Below, in pieces: positions 54,054 to 62,855 of a stretch of 64,000 nt of DNA. The stretch lies in contig NZ_BMIJ01000003.1 of NCBI RefSeq assembly GCF_014641945.1, positions 310,001-374,000 of the forward strand, in the 5' to 3' direction. Source of the DNA: Marinobacterium zhoushanense. GTDB taxonomy: Bacteria > Pseudomonadota > Gammaproteobacteria > Pseudomonadales > Balneatricaceae. The notes beneath the pieces were generated by a model. That model was not told where the DNA came from. It saw only the letters and a program-made list of their open reading frames with translations, and made no database searches. The translations under genes and the position numbers were made by a program. The first letter of the stretch is position 1, and each line of letters starts with the position of its first letter.

Positions 54054-56414
54054 TTAATTGACGCCGGCAGGCGCCTTGATCATCTTGGGTAACGGATCGG
54101 TACGGTGGGCCATGGCAAGGTCCTGTACAAAACCTATTGCCTGGCCGATCTCCTTAACCCTCGCTTCAGTTAACGGCGTGGACTTATCGGGCGGCAACAT
54201 CTGCACGAAGTAGCCGATAATCTGCGGAGCGGGAGCGCGGAGAATCATCTGTCCGGCCATGGCGTAGCTGTTCAGTGACTCGTTTTCACTGGATTCCGCC
54301 CGCGATTCCGACACCGAGAAGCAGAACAGACCACCGCCGGCAGTTTTTTTCGAATCCCAGGTGTCCCGCAATGCCTTGGTTTTGGAGGCGTCCAGGGTCA
54401 CTTTGACGCAGAGGTCTTTAACCACCACGAGGGCGACGGGATAGGACGGGAAACTGTTTTTACTGAGTAATTCGAGCAGTTTGTCCTGGTTGGAGTATTT
54501 CGATATCTCCTTGATGTTTACCTGGTCGGCCGGAGACAACGGCTTGTCCAATACCCGCACCATATTACCGGTATGCAGGAAGAGTTCCGGCTTCATCCAC
54601 TCGCGTTTTATCAGTATCTTTTGTGCGAGAAAGCCCATCTCAATCTTGCTCTCGGCGCTCATGAACTCTTCGGCAAACTCCGTGCTCGACTCCACATTGC
54701 TGCCGCTGGCGCTGCCCAGGAAAAGATTAACCCCCCAGTCAAGCTCCGAGAAAAAGGTGCTTAGAGAGCGAGTGGACTCCATCTGTTTCTGATCGATGGA
54801 AATCTTTATCTCGGTCCAGGTACTGGCATTGGCGTCACTGGTTGGCGATGGGTATGCAGTGTCTCCGAACGAGGGAGAAAAATTGGGGTTTTTGCCCTGT
54901 TCTGGTTCTACCGCGGAGAGATACTTGTAGTAGTTGTTGGCAGAGGAGGAGAAGTTCTTAAGCTGCTCCTGCGCCCGTGCACAACATGTTTCAAGTTGTG
55001 AGATGTAGCTCTCTAACCAGGTAAAGCCGGACTTAGGCCCTTTGTTTTTCAGGAACTCGGTTGCAGCGGTCGCCAGATCCAGACCCGATTCGATCATCTC
55101 GCTTTGCGCCGCATTCAGGGAATCCTGTCCTTCACCGATCTTTTTAGCGGCCTCTTTTATCTTCTCCCAGTCCAGTTCATCTCCCGGTTGACCGTTTTCC
55201 TGGTTAAGGGCTTCAGTCAGGTTGTTAACGTCTTCGGTTATCTTTTGTCCCTCCTGTTCATCCGCTTCATCCAGCTTTTTGCCGCGGCTCGAGTAGATGT
55301 CGATGAAGATCTCGACCGCCGTGACGGCGTTGGCCGTGTACACGTCACGCAGATTTTTCTGGTCCTCCCGCCACTTTTTGCTTTTCGCGGCGAGATTGTC
55401 TGCCAGCTCCTGTATCGCCTTATCGTCGACCTGGGGAATGATGGCGCGCCACGCCATCAGCTCATCCTCAAGGCGCAGGAGTGCCGTCTCCAGTGTGGCC
55501 TTTTGTAGCTCGGGATCGCTTAAGAAATCGATGAAGCCGGTGGTCGGTTTTAACTGGGTTGTCCAGAACAGCGGTTGCCCCCTGGTCGGCACGTAGGAAA
55601 ACCCTTCATTGGGCGGCACGGGTATGGTGGCGCTATTCAGCAACTGTTTGGCCTCATTAAGGCCGGCATCATCTTTGGTATCTAAAATCGCTATCGCATC
55701 GTTCCACTGTGTTAATGGAAATTGGGCTAGCATTTCGTAATAAGCCGCGTGGATCTTCTCTATCCAACTGTCGGCATTGGTTTCATACCATTTTATGTAA
55801 GCGTTATATTGTGCGGAAGGATCGTTTGGAAATTTATTCTCAAAGCGTTCAATCGCTTCCTGTTGACGCCGGCTCCAATCCTCTTTTGCTCGTATCCAGT
55901 TGCTGAACAGGTAATAGAAATAATCGACTAGTTTCATCTCTTTTTCTTTGCCGTCAATTTCAACTTGTACCTTTATGTTGATGCGTTCGCGTAGGATGGT
56001 CTGGAGTTTATTGAGGTGTTCATTTGGCACAGGAGCCAACTGCGATATGGCCATTTTGTAGCGGTCGGATACTCGGGTACCGTCAGGTTGGGTAATGGGC
56101 GACGGCGGTACATACTGATCCAGGAGCTGCGCAATGCGGATATTTTGCGTAGGAGGAACAGTTGCTTCGCCGGAATCCTTGTCCCAACCCAGCTCCTCAT
56201 AATCAAGCACTGTGCCGGGCCAACATAAACTGAACATCTGGGAAGGGTTCTGGTTACCAAATACTTTCGTGAATGCGTCGTATATAGCGCTTGCAAAGTC
56301 GGATGGAACGGTTGCTTCTTCCTGGGGGGGCTCGCTAATTTTTGCTTTTCTTATCGGTGTCTTTTTATCTTTATCTTGAGACGGAGTTATTTTTACCGCG
56401 CTTCCGTTCGACAT
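54054..56414 (-). CDS. Uncharacterised 786-residue protein
   Basis: I recognise no family. The first 35 residues are charged and Pro-rich, probably disordered. Residues about 36-280 are helical and aromatic (WIRAKEDWSRRQQEAIERFENKFP, WYETNADSWIEKIHAAYYEML). A long charged helical region follows (about 310-500, including KKWREDQKNLRD, and EGQDSLNAAQSEMIESGLDLATAATEFLKN) and is likely coiled coil. The last 200 residues are more globular (LFLHTGNMVRVLDKPLSP, AGGGLFCFSVSESRAES, ILRAPAPQIIGYFVQMLPPDKS). No signal peptide or membrane helix is seen, so it is probably cytoplasmic or secreted by another route. It heads an operon with the MBL lipoprotein. Base use is AT-richer than the flanking catabolic genes. 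Confidence 0.75.
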   Translation of the reverse strand: MSNGSAVKITPSQDKDKKTPIRKAKISEPPQEEATVPSDFASAIYDAFTKVFGNQNPSQMFSLCWPGTVLDYEELGWDKDSGEATVPPTQNIRIAQLLDQYVPPSPITQPDGTRVSDRYKMAISQLAPVPNEHLNKLQTILRERINIKVQVEIDGKEKEMKLVDYFYYLFSNWIRAKEDWSRRQQEAIERFENKFPNDPSAQYNAYIKWYETNADSWIEKIHAAYYEMLAQFPLTQWNDAIAILDTKDDAGLNEAKQLLNSATIPVPPNEGFSYVPTRGQPLFWTTQLKPTTGFIDFLSDPELQKATLETALLRLEDELMAWRAIIPQVDDKAIQELADNLAAKSKKWREDQKNLRDVYTANAVTAVEIFIDIYSSRGKKLDEADEQEGQKITEDVNNLTEALNQENGQPGDELDWEKIKEAAKKIGEGQDSLNAAQSEMIESGLDLATAATEFLKNKGPKSGFTWLESYISQLETCCARAQEQLKNFSSSANNYYKYLSAVEPEQGKNPNFSPSFGDTAYPSPTSDANASTWTEIKISIDQKQMESTRSLSTFFSELDWGVNLFLGSASGSNVESSTEFAEEFMSAESKIEMGFLAQKILIKREWMKPELFLHTGNMVRVLDKPLSPADQVNIKEISKYSNQDKLLELLSKNSFPSYPVALVVVKDLCVKVTLDASKTKALRDTWDSKKTAGGGLFCFSVSESRAESSENESLNSYAMAGQMILRAPAPQIIGYFVQMLPPDKSTPLTEARVKEIGQAIGFVQDLAMAHRTDPLPKMIKAPAGVN

Positions 56415-56959
56415 GACCAGTACCTCACTCTTTTATTAAATCTATATTCCTGTAATTACAGGATTGATTTAGGGAGTGGACTACTGGTTTATGAATGCGT
56501 TACAACATGCAGCTAAAACACTCACTTCCCTGTGCAACTGAACGATAGGATTACAGGTTGAAGATTTAGGTAATAGGTGTGGATAGTGTCAAGCTGGCAA
56601 GTAGTTATTTTGTTTCCACAATAAAAAATGTACATATTTAATCATCGTAAATCATTATTTTTTATATGGTTTTTGCGCGATATCAGATTATTTAAAATAT
56701 ACTATTGTATTCCTGGTGTTCGCCTTCACATCGTTTGTCTTTTTGTCATGAAAATATGACACAACTGCTTTCCTTATTATGAATAAGAACATCTCTATGA
56801 TTTTTGATTTTTATGTCACCCAGTTGATGCATGCCGAAAAGTCGGGGTAATGCCGCAAGAGCTTTGTGTTTACGCTCTACACTGTAAGGAAGTAAGCTTC
56901 GCAAGAATCTTGAATCCTGAGTCGAACGCCGGAATCGCCTCGGTATGGAGCGTTGAATA
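56415..56959. promoter_or_regulatory. AT-rich intergenic region with a perfect 16-bp palindrome
   Basis: About 545 bp, strongly AT-rich in its middle and without a supportable gene. TCCTGTAATTACAGGA at 56448-56463 is a perfect palindrome 34 bp upstream of the 786-residue gene, a good position for an operator. A short minus-strand frame (56746-57030) overlaps the aldehyde dehydrogenase start and is not convincing. Confidence 0.5.
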
Positions 56960-58468
56960 ATGAGCACTAAACAAAAGTCTAGAAAGAGCTTTGAGGAGTG
57001 GCAGGCGGTAGCAGATGCACTGGTTATCAATGGCCAGGCCTTTATCGACGGTCGCTATCAGCCGGCGCAGTCGGGCAAGGCTTTTGATTGCCTGAGCCCC
57101 ATCGATGGTCGACTGTTGGCAAAGGTCGCGGCCTGCGACGAGGCGGATGCCAATCTGGCGGTGGCCAGCGCCCGCGCCGCATTCAATGCCGGAGCCTGGT
57201 CGCAGATGGCGCCGGCGCGACGCAAGCAGGTCATGATCCGCTTCGCCGATCTACTCGAAGCCAATATCGAAGAGTTGGCGCTGCTGGAGACCCTTGATAT
57301 GGGTAAGCCGATCCGCGACTCCAGCCGGGTGGATATTCCCAATGCCGCTAGGGCGCTACGCTGGTCCGGTGAAGCGGTGGACAAGATCTACGATGAGCTG
57401 GCACCGGTACCGCATGACCAGATTGGTATGATCACCCGCGAACCCGTCGGCGTGGTTGCGGCTATCGTACCCTGGAACTTTCCGTTACTGATGGCCTGCT
57501 GGAAGCTGGGTCCGGCGCTCGCTGCCGGTAATTCGGTAGTGCTTAAACCGTCGGAGAAATCGCCGCTGACCGCTATCCGTGTTGCTCAATTGGCGGTGGA
57601 TGCAGGTATCCCCCCGGGGGTGCTGAATGTGGTACCGGGCTTCGGTCATGAGATCGGTTCGGCGCTGGCACTGCATATGGATGTGGATACGCTGGTGTTT
57701 ACCGGCTCAACCCGCACCGCCAAGCAGCTGATGATCTATGCCGGACAGTCCAACATGAAGCGGGTCTGGCTGGAGGCGGGCGGCAAGAGTCCCAATATTG
57801 TGTTTGCCGATGCGCCCGACCTGAAAAAGGCTGCTCAATCCGCGGCTTCGGCAATTGCCTTCAACCAGGGCGAGGTGTGTACCGCCGGATCACGCTTGCT
57901 GGTGGAAGCGTCAATCAAGGACCGGTTTGTCGAGATGGTGATCGACGAGCTGAAGGGTTGGAACCCTGGCAATCCGTTGGATCCGGCAACCAACTGCGGC
58001 GCCGTGGTCGACGAGCAGCAGCTCAATACCGTATTGGGTTATATCGCGGCTGGGCGCCAGGAGGGGGCGAAGCTGGTGATTGGCGGCGAGCGGGCGCATG
58101 GCGAGAGTGGCGGCTATTATGTGCAGCCAACCCTGTTCGATGGTGTGTCCAATGCCATGAAGATCGCCCAGGAGGAGATCTTCGGTCCGGTACTGTCGGT
58201 GATCAGTTTCACCGACATGGAGGAGGCAATCGCGATTGCCAACGACAGTGCCTACGGCTTGGCGGCAGCAGTGTGGACCTCAGACCTGAGCCGTGCGCAC
58301 AGGATGGCCAAGGCGCTGCGTACCGGCATGGTCTGGATAAATCAGTACGACGGCGGCGATATGACCGCCCCCTTTGGAGGCTACAAGCAGTCGGGCAACG
58401 GTCGCGATAAGTCGCTGCATGCGTTCGAGAAGTACACCGAGGTCAAGGCCACCTGGATAGCCCTGTAA
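56960..58468 (+). CDS. Aldehyde dehydrogenase, PuuC-like
   Basis: A 502-residue NAD(P) aldehyde dehydrogenase: VAAIVPWNFPLLMACWKLGPALAAGNSVVLKPSEKSP, FTGSTRTAKQLM, WLEAGGKSPNIVFADAPD (catalytic Glu) and NQGEVCTAGSRLLVE (catalytic Cys). It is close to gamma-glutamyl-gamma-aminobutyraldehyde dehydrogenases (PuuC), which oxidise the aldehyde made from gamma-glutamylputrescine. The nearby glutamine-synthetase-like genes support this; other aldehydes are possible. Confidence 0.85.
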   Translation: MSTKQKSRKSFEEWQAVADALVINGQAFIDGRYQPAQSGKAFDCLSPIDGRLLAKVAACDEADANLAVASARAAFNAGAWSQMAPARRKQVMIRFADLLEANIEELALLETLDMGKPIRDSSRVDIPNAARALRWSGEAVDKIYDELAPVPHDQIGMITREPVGVVAAIVPWNFPLLMACWKLGPALAAGNSVVLKPSEKSPLTAIRVAQLAVDAGIPPGVLNVVPGFGHEIGSALALHMDVDTLVFTGSTRTAKQLMIYAGQSNMKRVWLEAGGKSPNIVFADAPDLKKAAQSAASAIAFNQGEVCTAGSRLLVEASIKDRFVEMVIDELKGWNPGNPLDPATNCGAVVDEQQLNTVLGYIAAGRQEGAKLVIGGERAHGESGGYYVQPTLFDGVSNAMKIAQEEIFGPVLSVISFTDMEEAIAIANDSAYGLAAAVWTSDLSRAHRMAKALRTGMVWINQYDGGDMTAPFGGYKQSGNGRDKSLHAFEKYTEVKATWIAL

Positions 58469-58504
58469 GCGTCTGGCAAAGGTGACAAGTACTCTGCCGG
58501 GGTG

Positions 58505-59371
58505 TCACTCTTCGCGAAGGTTCGGCTCCGTGACCGGTCTTCTATCGGGGCTGACAAACTGCTGGCGGATCGCCTCCAGTGCCTGATGGGAGTTGGCTGC
58601 AACCACGCAGCCATCCCTGATGGTCGGCGCGTAATCGCGTCCATCCATCATGCCAACACAGCCGCCGGCTTCCTGTACCGCCAGTGCGCCCGCGGCATGA
58701 TCCCAGGGTTTGGCACTGGCGTTGATATAGAAATCCACGTTGCCCCGAACCAGCAGCCGGTACTCATGGCAGGCGCAACGCAGGGTATGGGCACGGGCGA
58801 AACTCAATATTGCGTTGCTGACGTGCGCACGTTCAGCCGCCGCAAAACTGAAGGTTGAGATAAAGCCGACCATCGCATTGAGCGGCTTTTCAGCACTGAC
58901 GAACAGTTGAACCGGTTCGCAACCGGGATTGCAGTACCAAGTCCCGCCACCGCGACGGGCAAGGATCCAGTCATCCAGCACGGGATCGTACAGCAGGCCG
59001 AACTGGGTTTCGTCACGCTCGGTAACCGCAATCAGTACACCGTGGGTGGCAAGTCCATTCGCGAAATTCCATGTGCCGTCAATCGGATCGATGATGACGG
59101 CCAGATCCGCTCCGGGTAGACCGTCGAGCACGGCTGGGTTGGCCGCCACTGCTTCTTCACCGATGACCACGGCATCGGGCAGCAGCCGGTTGATGCCTAG
59201 CGCAATAGCCTGTTCGGAACAGAGATCGGCCTCGGTTACCAGATCGTCGAATGCGGCTTTCGTGCGCACGGCATCCGGGTGTAGCCGCCGAAAACGCGGT
59301 GTTATCTCGTTACGTGCGACGTCGCGAATCAGTTCTATCAGTTCCTTCTCTGTCGTGAGATCCAGTGCCAT
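58505..59371 (-). CDS. Inositol-monophosphatase-family phosphatase
   Basis: A 288-residue phosphatase of the IMPase fold: VIGEEAV (first metal-binding Glu), DPIDGTWNFANG (Asp-x-x-Asp-Gly metal site) and KPWDHAAGALAVQEAGG (C-terminal Asp). Substrate may be inositol phosphate, histidinol phosphate or a nucleotide phosphate; not decided by sequence. It stands alone, convergent with the aldehyde dehydrogenase gene. Confidence 0.85.
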   Translation of the reverse strand: MALDLTTEKELIELIRDVARNEITPRFRRLHPDAVRTKAAFDDLVTEADLCSEQAIALGINRLLPDAVVIGEEAVAANPAVLDGLPGADLAVIIDPIDGTWNFANGLATHGVLIAVTERDETQFGLLYDPVLDDWILARRGGGTWYCNPGCEPVQLFVSAEKPLNAMVGFISTFSFAAAERAHVSNAILSFARAHTLRCACHEYRLLVRGNVDFYINASAKPWDHAAGALAVQEAGGCVGMMDGRDYAPTIRDGCVVAANSHQALEAIRQQFVSPDRRPVTEPNLREE

Positions 59372-59481
59372 TACATGCTCCGATGCTTTTCGTATTGTTG
59401 CCTTAAGGTTAGTTTAGGTGACCAATGAGTTAAGGGGCTAAGATATGTAGGAGCTGCACTGGCCAGTATGGAGGCTTACAC

Positions 59482-59916
59482 ATGACAAAAGCGGTTGATC
59501 CTTACAATCTGAAGCGATTCTTGGAGCCGCAGGCGCGCGACTATAAGGTAGCCTTGTGGGAGCTAAAAAGCGGGCGCAAACGCTCGCACTGGATCTGGTA
59601 TATCTTCCCGCAGATTTCCGGGCTTGGCCGCAGCGTCAGGGCTGATATATATGCCATCGGATCCCTGGATGAAGCGCGAGCCTATCTCGAACACCCCTTA
59701 CTGGGACCGCGGTTGATCGAGTGCGCGGAGACGCTGCTTGCGGTCGAGGGCCGGAGTGCTCGCGACATTCTCGGTATGCCGGACGATATGAAAGTGCGCT
59801 CCTGTGCGACACTCTTTGCCGGAGTTTCGCCCAAGGGAAGCGTGTTCGAGCAATTGCTTGATAAGTACTACGGGGGCGAACCGGACCAACGCACGCTCGA
59901 TCTCGCAGGCCTTTAG
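59482..59916 (+). CDS. DUF1810 family protein
   Basis: A 144-residue protein matching DUF1810: LKRFLEPQARDYKVALWELKSGRKRSHWIWYIFPQISGLG, then YAIGSLDEARAYLEHPLLGPRLIECAETLL, and the final FEQLLDKYYGGEPDQRTLDLAGL. These are calpastatin-like helical proteins of unknown function. It is monocistronic and convergent with the flavodoxin gene, ending 10 bp before its stop. Confidence 0.88.
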   Translation: MTKAVDPYNLKRFLEPQARDYKVALWELKSGRKRSHWIWYIFPQISGLGRSVRADIYAIGSLDEARAYLEHPLLGPRLIECAETLLAVEGRSARDILGMPDDMKVRSCATLFAGVSPKGSVFEQLLDKYYGGEPDQRTLDLAGL

Positions 59917-59925
59917 ACGGAATAG

Positions 59926-60384
59926 TCAGCTTGCCTCTGGCAGGTGTTGCGCCCAGGCCTGAGCCCACTGCGCAGCCGCCATAGGCTGATTTGCAACATG
60001 CGCCGCATCCAGCGTAAATATCTCTCCGATGCGCTTGGCGCCGGACAGATAGAACGCATTCTCCATCATGTAACCCGCTTGAGCGAACTGTCGGTAACGG
60101 CTGTCACCCAGTGCGACTACCGCGAACGCGCGGTCCCGCATGTCGATAGACCGATCTTCCAGCGCGAGATACAGGGGATACAGGCTTCGTGGCAGCTCGC
60201 CATCGCCGGTGGTCGAGCAGCAGATCAGCAGGACCTCTTCGAGATCCTGCACCAGATCTGCAGCCTGCGGTGTCTCATTGAGGCGCGCTACGTGGCCCAG
60301 ACGTTCGAGCAGGGCCCCCAATACCTTGGCGATTTGCAGCGCTTTGCCATTGGTCGTACCGACCAGAATCTGTACTTTCGCCAT
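59926..60384 (-). CDS. Flavodoxin-like protein
   Basis: About 152 residues from ATG 60384 (MAKVQILVGTTNGKALQIAKVL), which puts the FMN phosphate loop at the N-terminus; a longer frame starts at 60462. LLICCSTTGDGELPRSLYPL is the second FMN loop and VALGDSRYRQFAQAG the third. The fold is that of flavodoxins and flavodoxin-like parts of reductases. Partner not known. Confidence 0.82.
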   Translation of the reverse strand: MAKVQILVGTTNGKALQIAKVLGALLERLGHVARLNETPQAADLVQDLEEVLLICCSTTGDGELPRSLYPLYLALEDRSIDMRDRAFAVVALGDSRYRQFAQAGYMMENAFYLSGAKRIGEIFTLDAAHVANQPMAAAQWAQAWAQHLPEAS

Positions 60385-60591
60385 CGCTCGGGGCTCCTGT
60401 ATGTGGCTCTTTTCCTCAGGTATGCACCATCCTGGCCAGGACGGCCGAACCTCTATTCTCACACCGTTCTTGCGCTGGATACGGGCATGAGAGCACTGGC
60501 ATAACCGTTGCTCGGTACTCCTGAGCCGGCCCGATTAGAGGCCGATTGGCTTGAAAAATGTCGTATTCCCAACAGAGGCGAGGCGTTCAAT

Positions 60592-61143
60592 ATGAAAGTA
60601 GCTGAGATACCTTTTGAAGATGACGCTTTTAAACAGTGTGTTCTGGATACGAAAGCGGAAAATGCTGAAGAGGTGACGCGCTTGATCTGTCGTAAAAAAC
60701 AGATCAAGAGTCTGGCTGGTATCGAGTATCTGACTGCGTTGCGTGTACTGGATGTGACGAGAAACCAACTCACCAGGCTTCACCTGTCGAAAAACACCCA
60801 ACTGACTGACCTGTTCGCCGGCAATAACGAGATCAGCGAGCTCGACATCAGCAATTGCACGCAACTGGAGACGCTTGAGTTATTCACCAACAATCTGGAA
60901 GTGATCGATCTGTCGAACAATCCGATGTTGGAGGAGTTTTTTGCCAGCGATAACGATCTGTCCAGCATCAGACTCAGTGCCAACACCGAGCTGCGGAAGG
61001 TACGCCTGAGCGGTAACAATATCAGCACGCTGGAGTTGCCCAGTCCCTGCATGCTGCAGGAGTTGGAGCTGAAGGAAAACCCGCTCCCCGATGCTCTGTT
61101 GGCGCAACTGCAGGCGTTGCCGGACACACAGGTAAGGCTCTGA
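60592..61143 (+). CDS. Leucine-rich-repeat protein
   Basis: A 183-residue protein without signal peptide. From about residue 45 there are six or seven repeats of around 20-22 residues with the pattern L-x-x-L-x-x-x-x-N-x-(I/L) (LTALRVLDVTRNQLTRLHLS, LTDLFAGNNEISELDIS, LETLELFTNNLEVIDLS, LEEFFASDNDLSSIRLS, LRKVRLSGNNISTLELP). Such LRR domains bind proteins. I use ATG 60592 (MKVAEIPFEDDAF), which has GAGGCG upstream, over an earlier frame at 60508. Confidence 0.8.
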   Translation: MKVAEIPFEDDAFKQCVLDTKAENAEEVTRLICRKKQIKSLAGIEYLTALRVLDVTRNQLTRLHLSKNTQLTDLFAGNNEISELDISNCTQLETLELFTNNLEVIDLSNNPMLEEFFASDNDLSSIRLSANTELRKVRLSGNNISTLELPSPCMLQELELKENPLPDALLAQLQALPDTQVRL

Positions 61144-61154
61144 ACAGGCAAAAG

Positions 61155-61178
61155 AGAGCCGGGCTGTGCCCGGCTGCT
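61155..61178. terminator. Hairpin between LRR and glutamine-synthetase-like genes
   Basis: AGCCGGGC-TGT-GCCCGGCT (61157-61175) is a perfect 8-bp GC-rich stem between convergent genes. A T-run is lacking, so termination efficiency is uncertain. Confidence 0.5.
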
Positions 61179-61207
61179 CTGGATCTACGACGCTGGCTGC
61201 GAAAGTG

Positions 61208-62602
61208 CTACACCGTATGCAGGTACCAGGTGTACTCGAGGTCGGAGATGGTGCGTTCGAACTGCTCCACCTCATGCTCTTTACAGGCGATAAATACGTT
61301 GAGGAAGTCGTTACCGAAATACTCTCGCATCATGCCCGAGCTTTCCAACTCGCGCAGCGCATCACGCAGATTGTTGGGCAGGCTGGTCTCCTGCTGCTCG
61401 TACGCGTTGCCCTCTATCGGGGGTGGTGGTTCGATCTTGTGGGTGATCCCGAAATGGATCGCCGACAGCATCGCGGCCATCAACAGGTAGGGGTTGGAGT
61501 CCGTGCCGGCCAAACGATGCTCGATACGGGCCGCCTCCGGTTCGCCAAGCGGCAGGCGCAGGGCGGTGGTGCGGTTCTCGACCCCCCAGCAGGGCCAGGT
61601 TGGTACGTAGAAGCCCTGGCTGAAGCGGCGGTAGGAGTTGATGTTGGGACAGAGGATAGCGAGATAGTCATCCATCGCCTCGATCAACCCGCCCACGGCC
61701 CAACGCATGATGTCGTTAGGCTGTTCGCTGTCAGGGTCGAGTTCGAATACGTTTTTCCCCTCTTTGTCGATCAGGCTGATATGCAGGTGCATACCGTTGC
61801 CCGCCTGGTCGGCGTAGGGCTTGGCCATGAAGGTGGTATCCATCTCATGGTCGTAGGCGACGCTCTTGATCACCCGACGCAGCAGCGTGGCGTTATCGCA
61901 GGATTTGATCGGGTCCGCCACATGGTGCAGGTTGATCTCGAACTGGCCCGGCGCGGATTCCGCAACGATGGTATCGGCGGGGATCCCCTGATCACGCGCG
62001 GTTTCGATCACGTCCGAGAGAAAATCGGCGTACTCGTCCAGCTCGTCGATCGAATAGACCTGCACGCTTTCCGGTCGTTTGCCGGAGATCGGTGATTTCG
62101 GCGGTTGCGGTCTGCCGGCGATGTTCTCCTGGTCGATCAGGTAGAACTCAAGCTCGAACGCGGTAACCGGAGTCAATTCCAGTTCGCCGAAGCGTTTGAG
62201 CACTCGCTTGAGTACTGTCCGTGGATCGGCATAGAAGGGGGTCTCGTCATCTTCATACATGGTCATCAGCAGCTGCGCGATAGGGCGCTTCTGCCAGGGT
62301 TCCATGCACAGGGTGCCGGCGATCGGATAACAGATATTGTCGGCTTCACCTATCTCCAGTCCAAGACCGGTGCTTTCGACGGTCGCGCCCAGAATATCCA
62401 GACCATAGAGAGATGCAGGTAGGGCGACACCTTTTTCAAACACCTTTTTCAAGGCTGAACGATCGATTCGTTTACCTCTGACGATGCCGTTCATATCCGC
62501 GATCAGGAGATCGACAAACTGCAGGTCAGGGTGTTGTTCGAGGAAGGCTTCGGCTTCAGCCGGTTCGGGTAGCTCCAACCACCCGTTAGATTGTTTAGTC
62601 AT
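61208..62602 (-). CDS. puuA: Glutamine-synthetase-family gamma-glutamylpolyamine synthetase-like enzyme
   Basis: A 464-residue GS-fold enzyme: the N-terminal beta-grasp (DLQFVDLLIADMNGIVRGKRIDRS), ELEFYLIDQE (metal-binding Glu), ESAPGQFEINLHHV, GNGMHLHISLIDKEG (substrate/metal His) and VPTWPCWGVENRTTALRLPLGEPEAARIEHRLAGTDSNPYL (ATP and glutamate sites). It resembles PuuA, which links glutamate to putrescine. Other GS-like ligases are possible. It is divergent from a second, different GS-like gene. Confidence 0.85.
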   Translation of the reverse strand: MTKQSNGWLELPEPAEAEAFLEQHPDLQFVDLLIADMNGIVRGKRIDRSALKKVFEKGVALPASLYGLDILGATVESTGLGLEIGEADNICYPIAGTLCMEPWQKRPIAQLLMTMYEDDETPFYADPRTVLKRVLKRFGELELTPVTAFELEFYLIDQENIAGRPQPPKSPISGKRPESVQVYSIDELDEYADFLSDVIETARDQGIPADTIVAESAPGQFEINLHHVADPIKSCDNATLLRRVIKSVAYDHEMDTTFMAKPYADQAGNGMHLHISLIDKEGKNVFELDPDSEQPNDIMRWAVGGLIEAMDDYLAILCPNINSYRRFSQGFYVPTWPCWGVENRTTALRLPLGEPEAARIEHRLAGTDSNPYLLMAAMLSAIHFGITHKIEPPPPIEGNAYEQQETSLPNNLRDALRELESSGMMREYFGNDFLNVFIACKEHEVEQFERTISDLEYTWYLHTV

Positions 62603-62855
62603 GTTTCACCATTTTACGCTCGGGATGCTTCAGCTCCCGCTAATATCGAGTGAATGCCATGCCCCGAATAAAGTCAACATATTAATTTTATTAAGGCTGA
62701 ACCGGTGCGATTGCGCGTGTATGGCTTTGGTTGTAACGTCGTTCGCACATGCACCCGCTGAAGCAGGGTGCGGCCTGTTTAACTATGCTTTTCAGGTACT
62801 CGACGCCGTCGTGGCGGAGATGTTTGGCAATTCGAGACCTATATAGGGGGATCAG
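62603..62855. other. Divergent promoter region of the two glutamine-synthetase-like genes
   Basis: A 253-bp gap with an AT-rich patch (CAACATATTAATTTTATTAA, 62678-62697) that may hold the divergent promoters. No gene or clear palindrome was recognised. Confidence 0.35.

Noticed and set aside
56746..57030. 94-codon minus-strand frame in the AT-rich gap
   Set aside because: It overlaps the start of the aldehyde dehydrogenase gene. Part of it could be an old gene fragment, but no family could be recognised.
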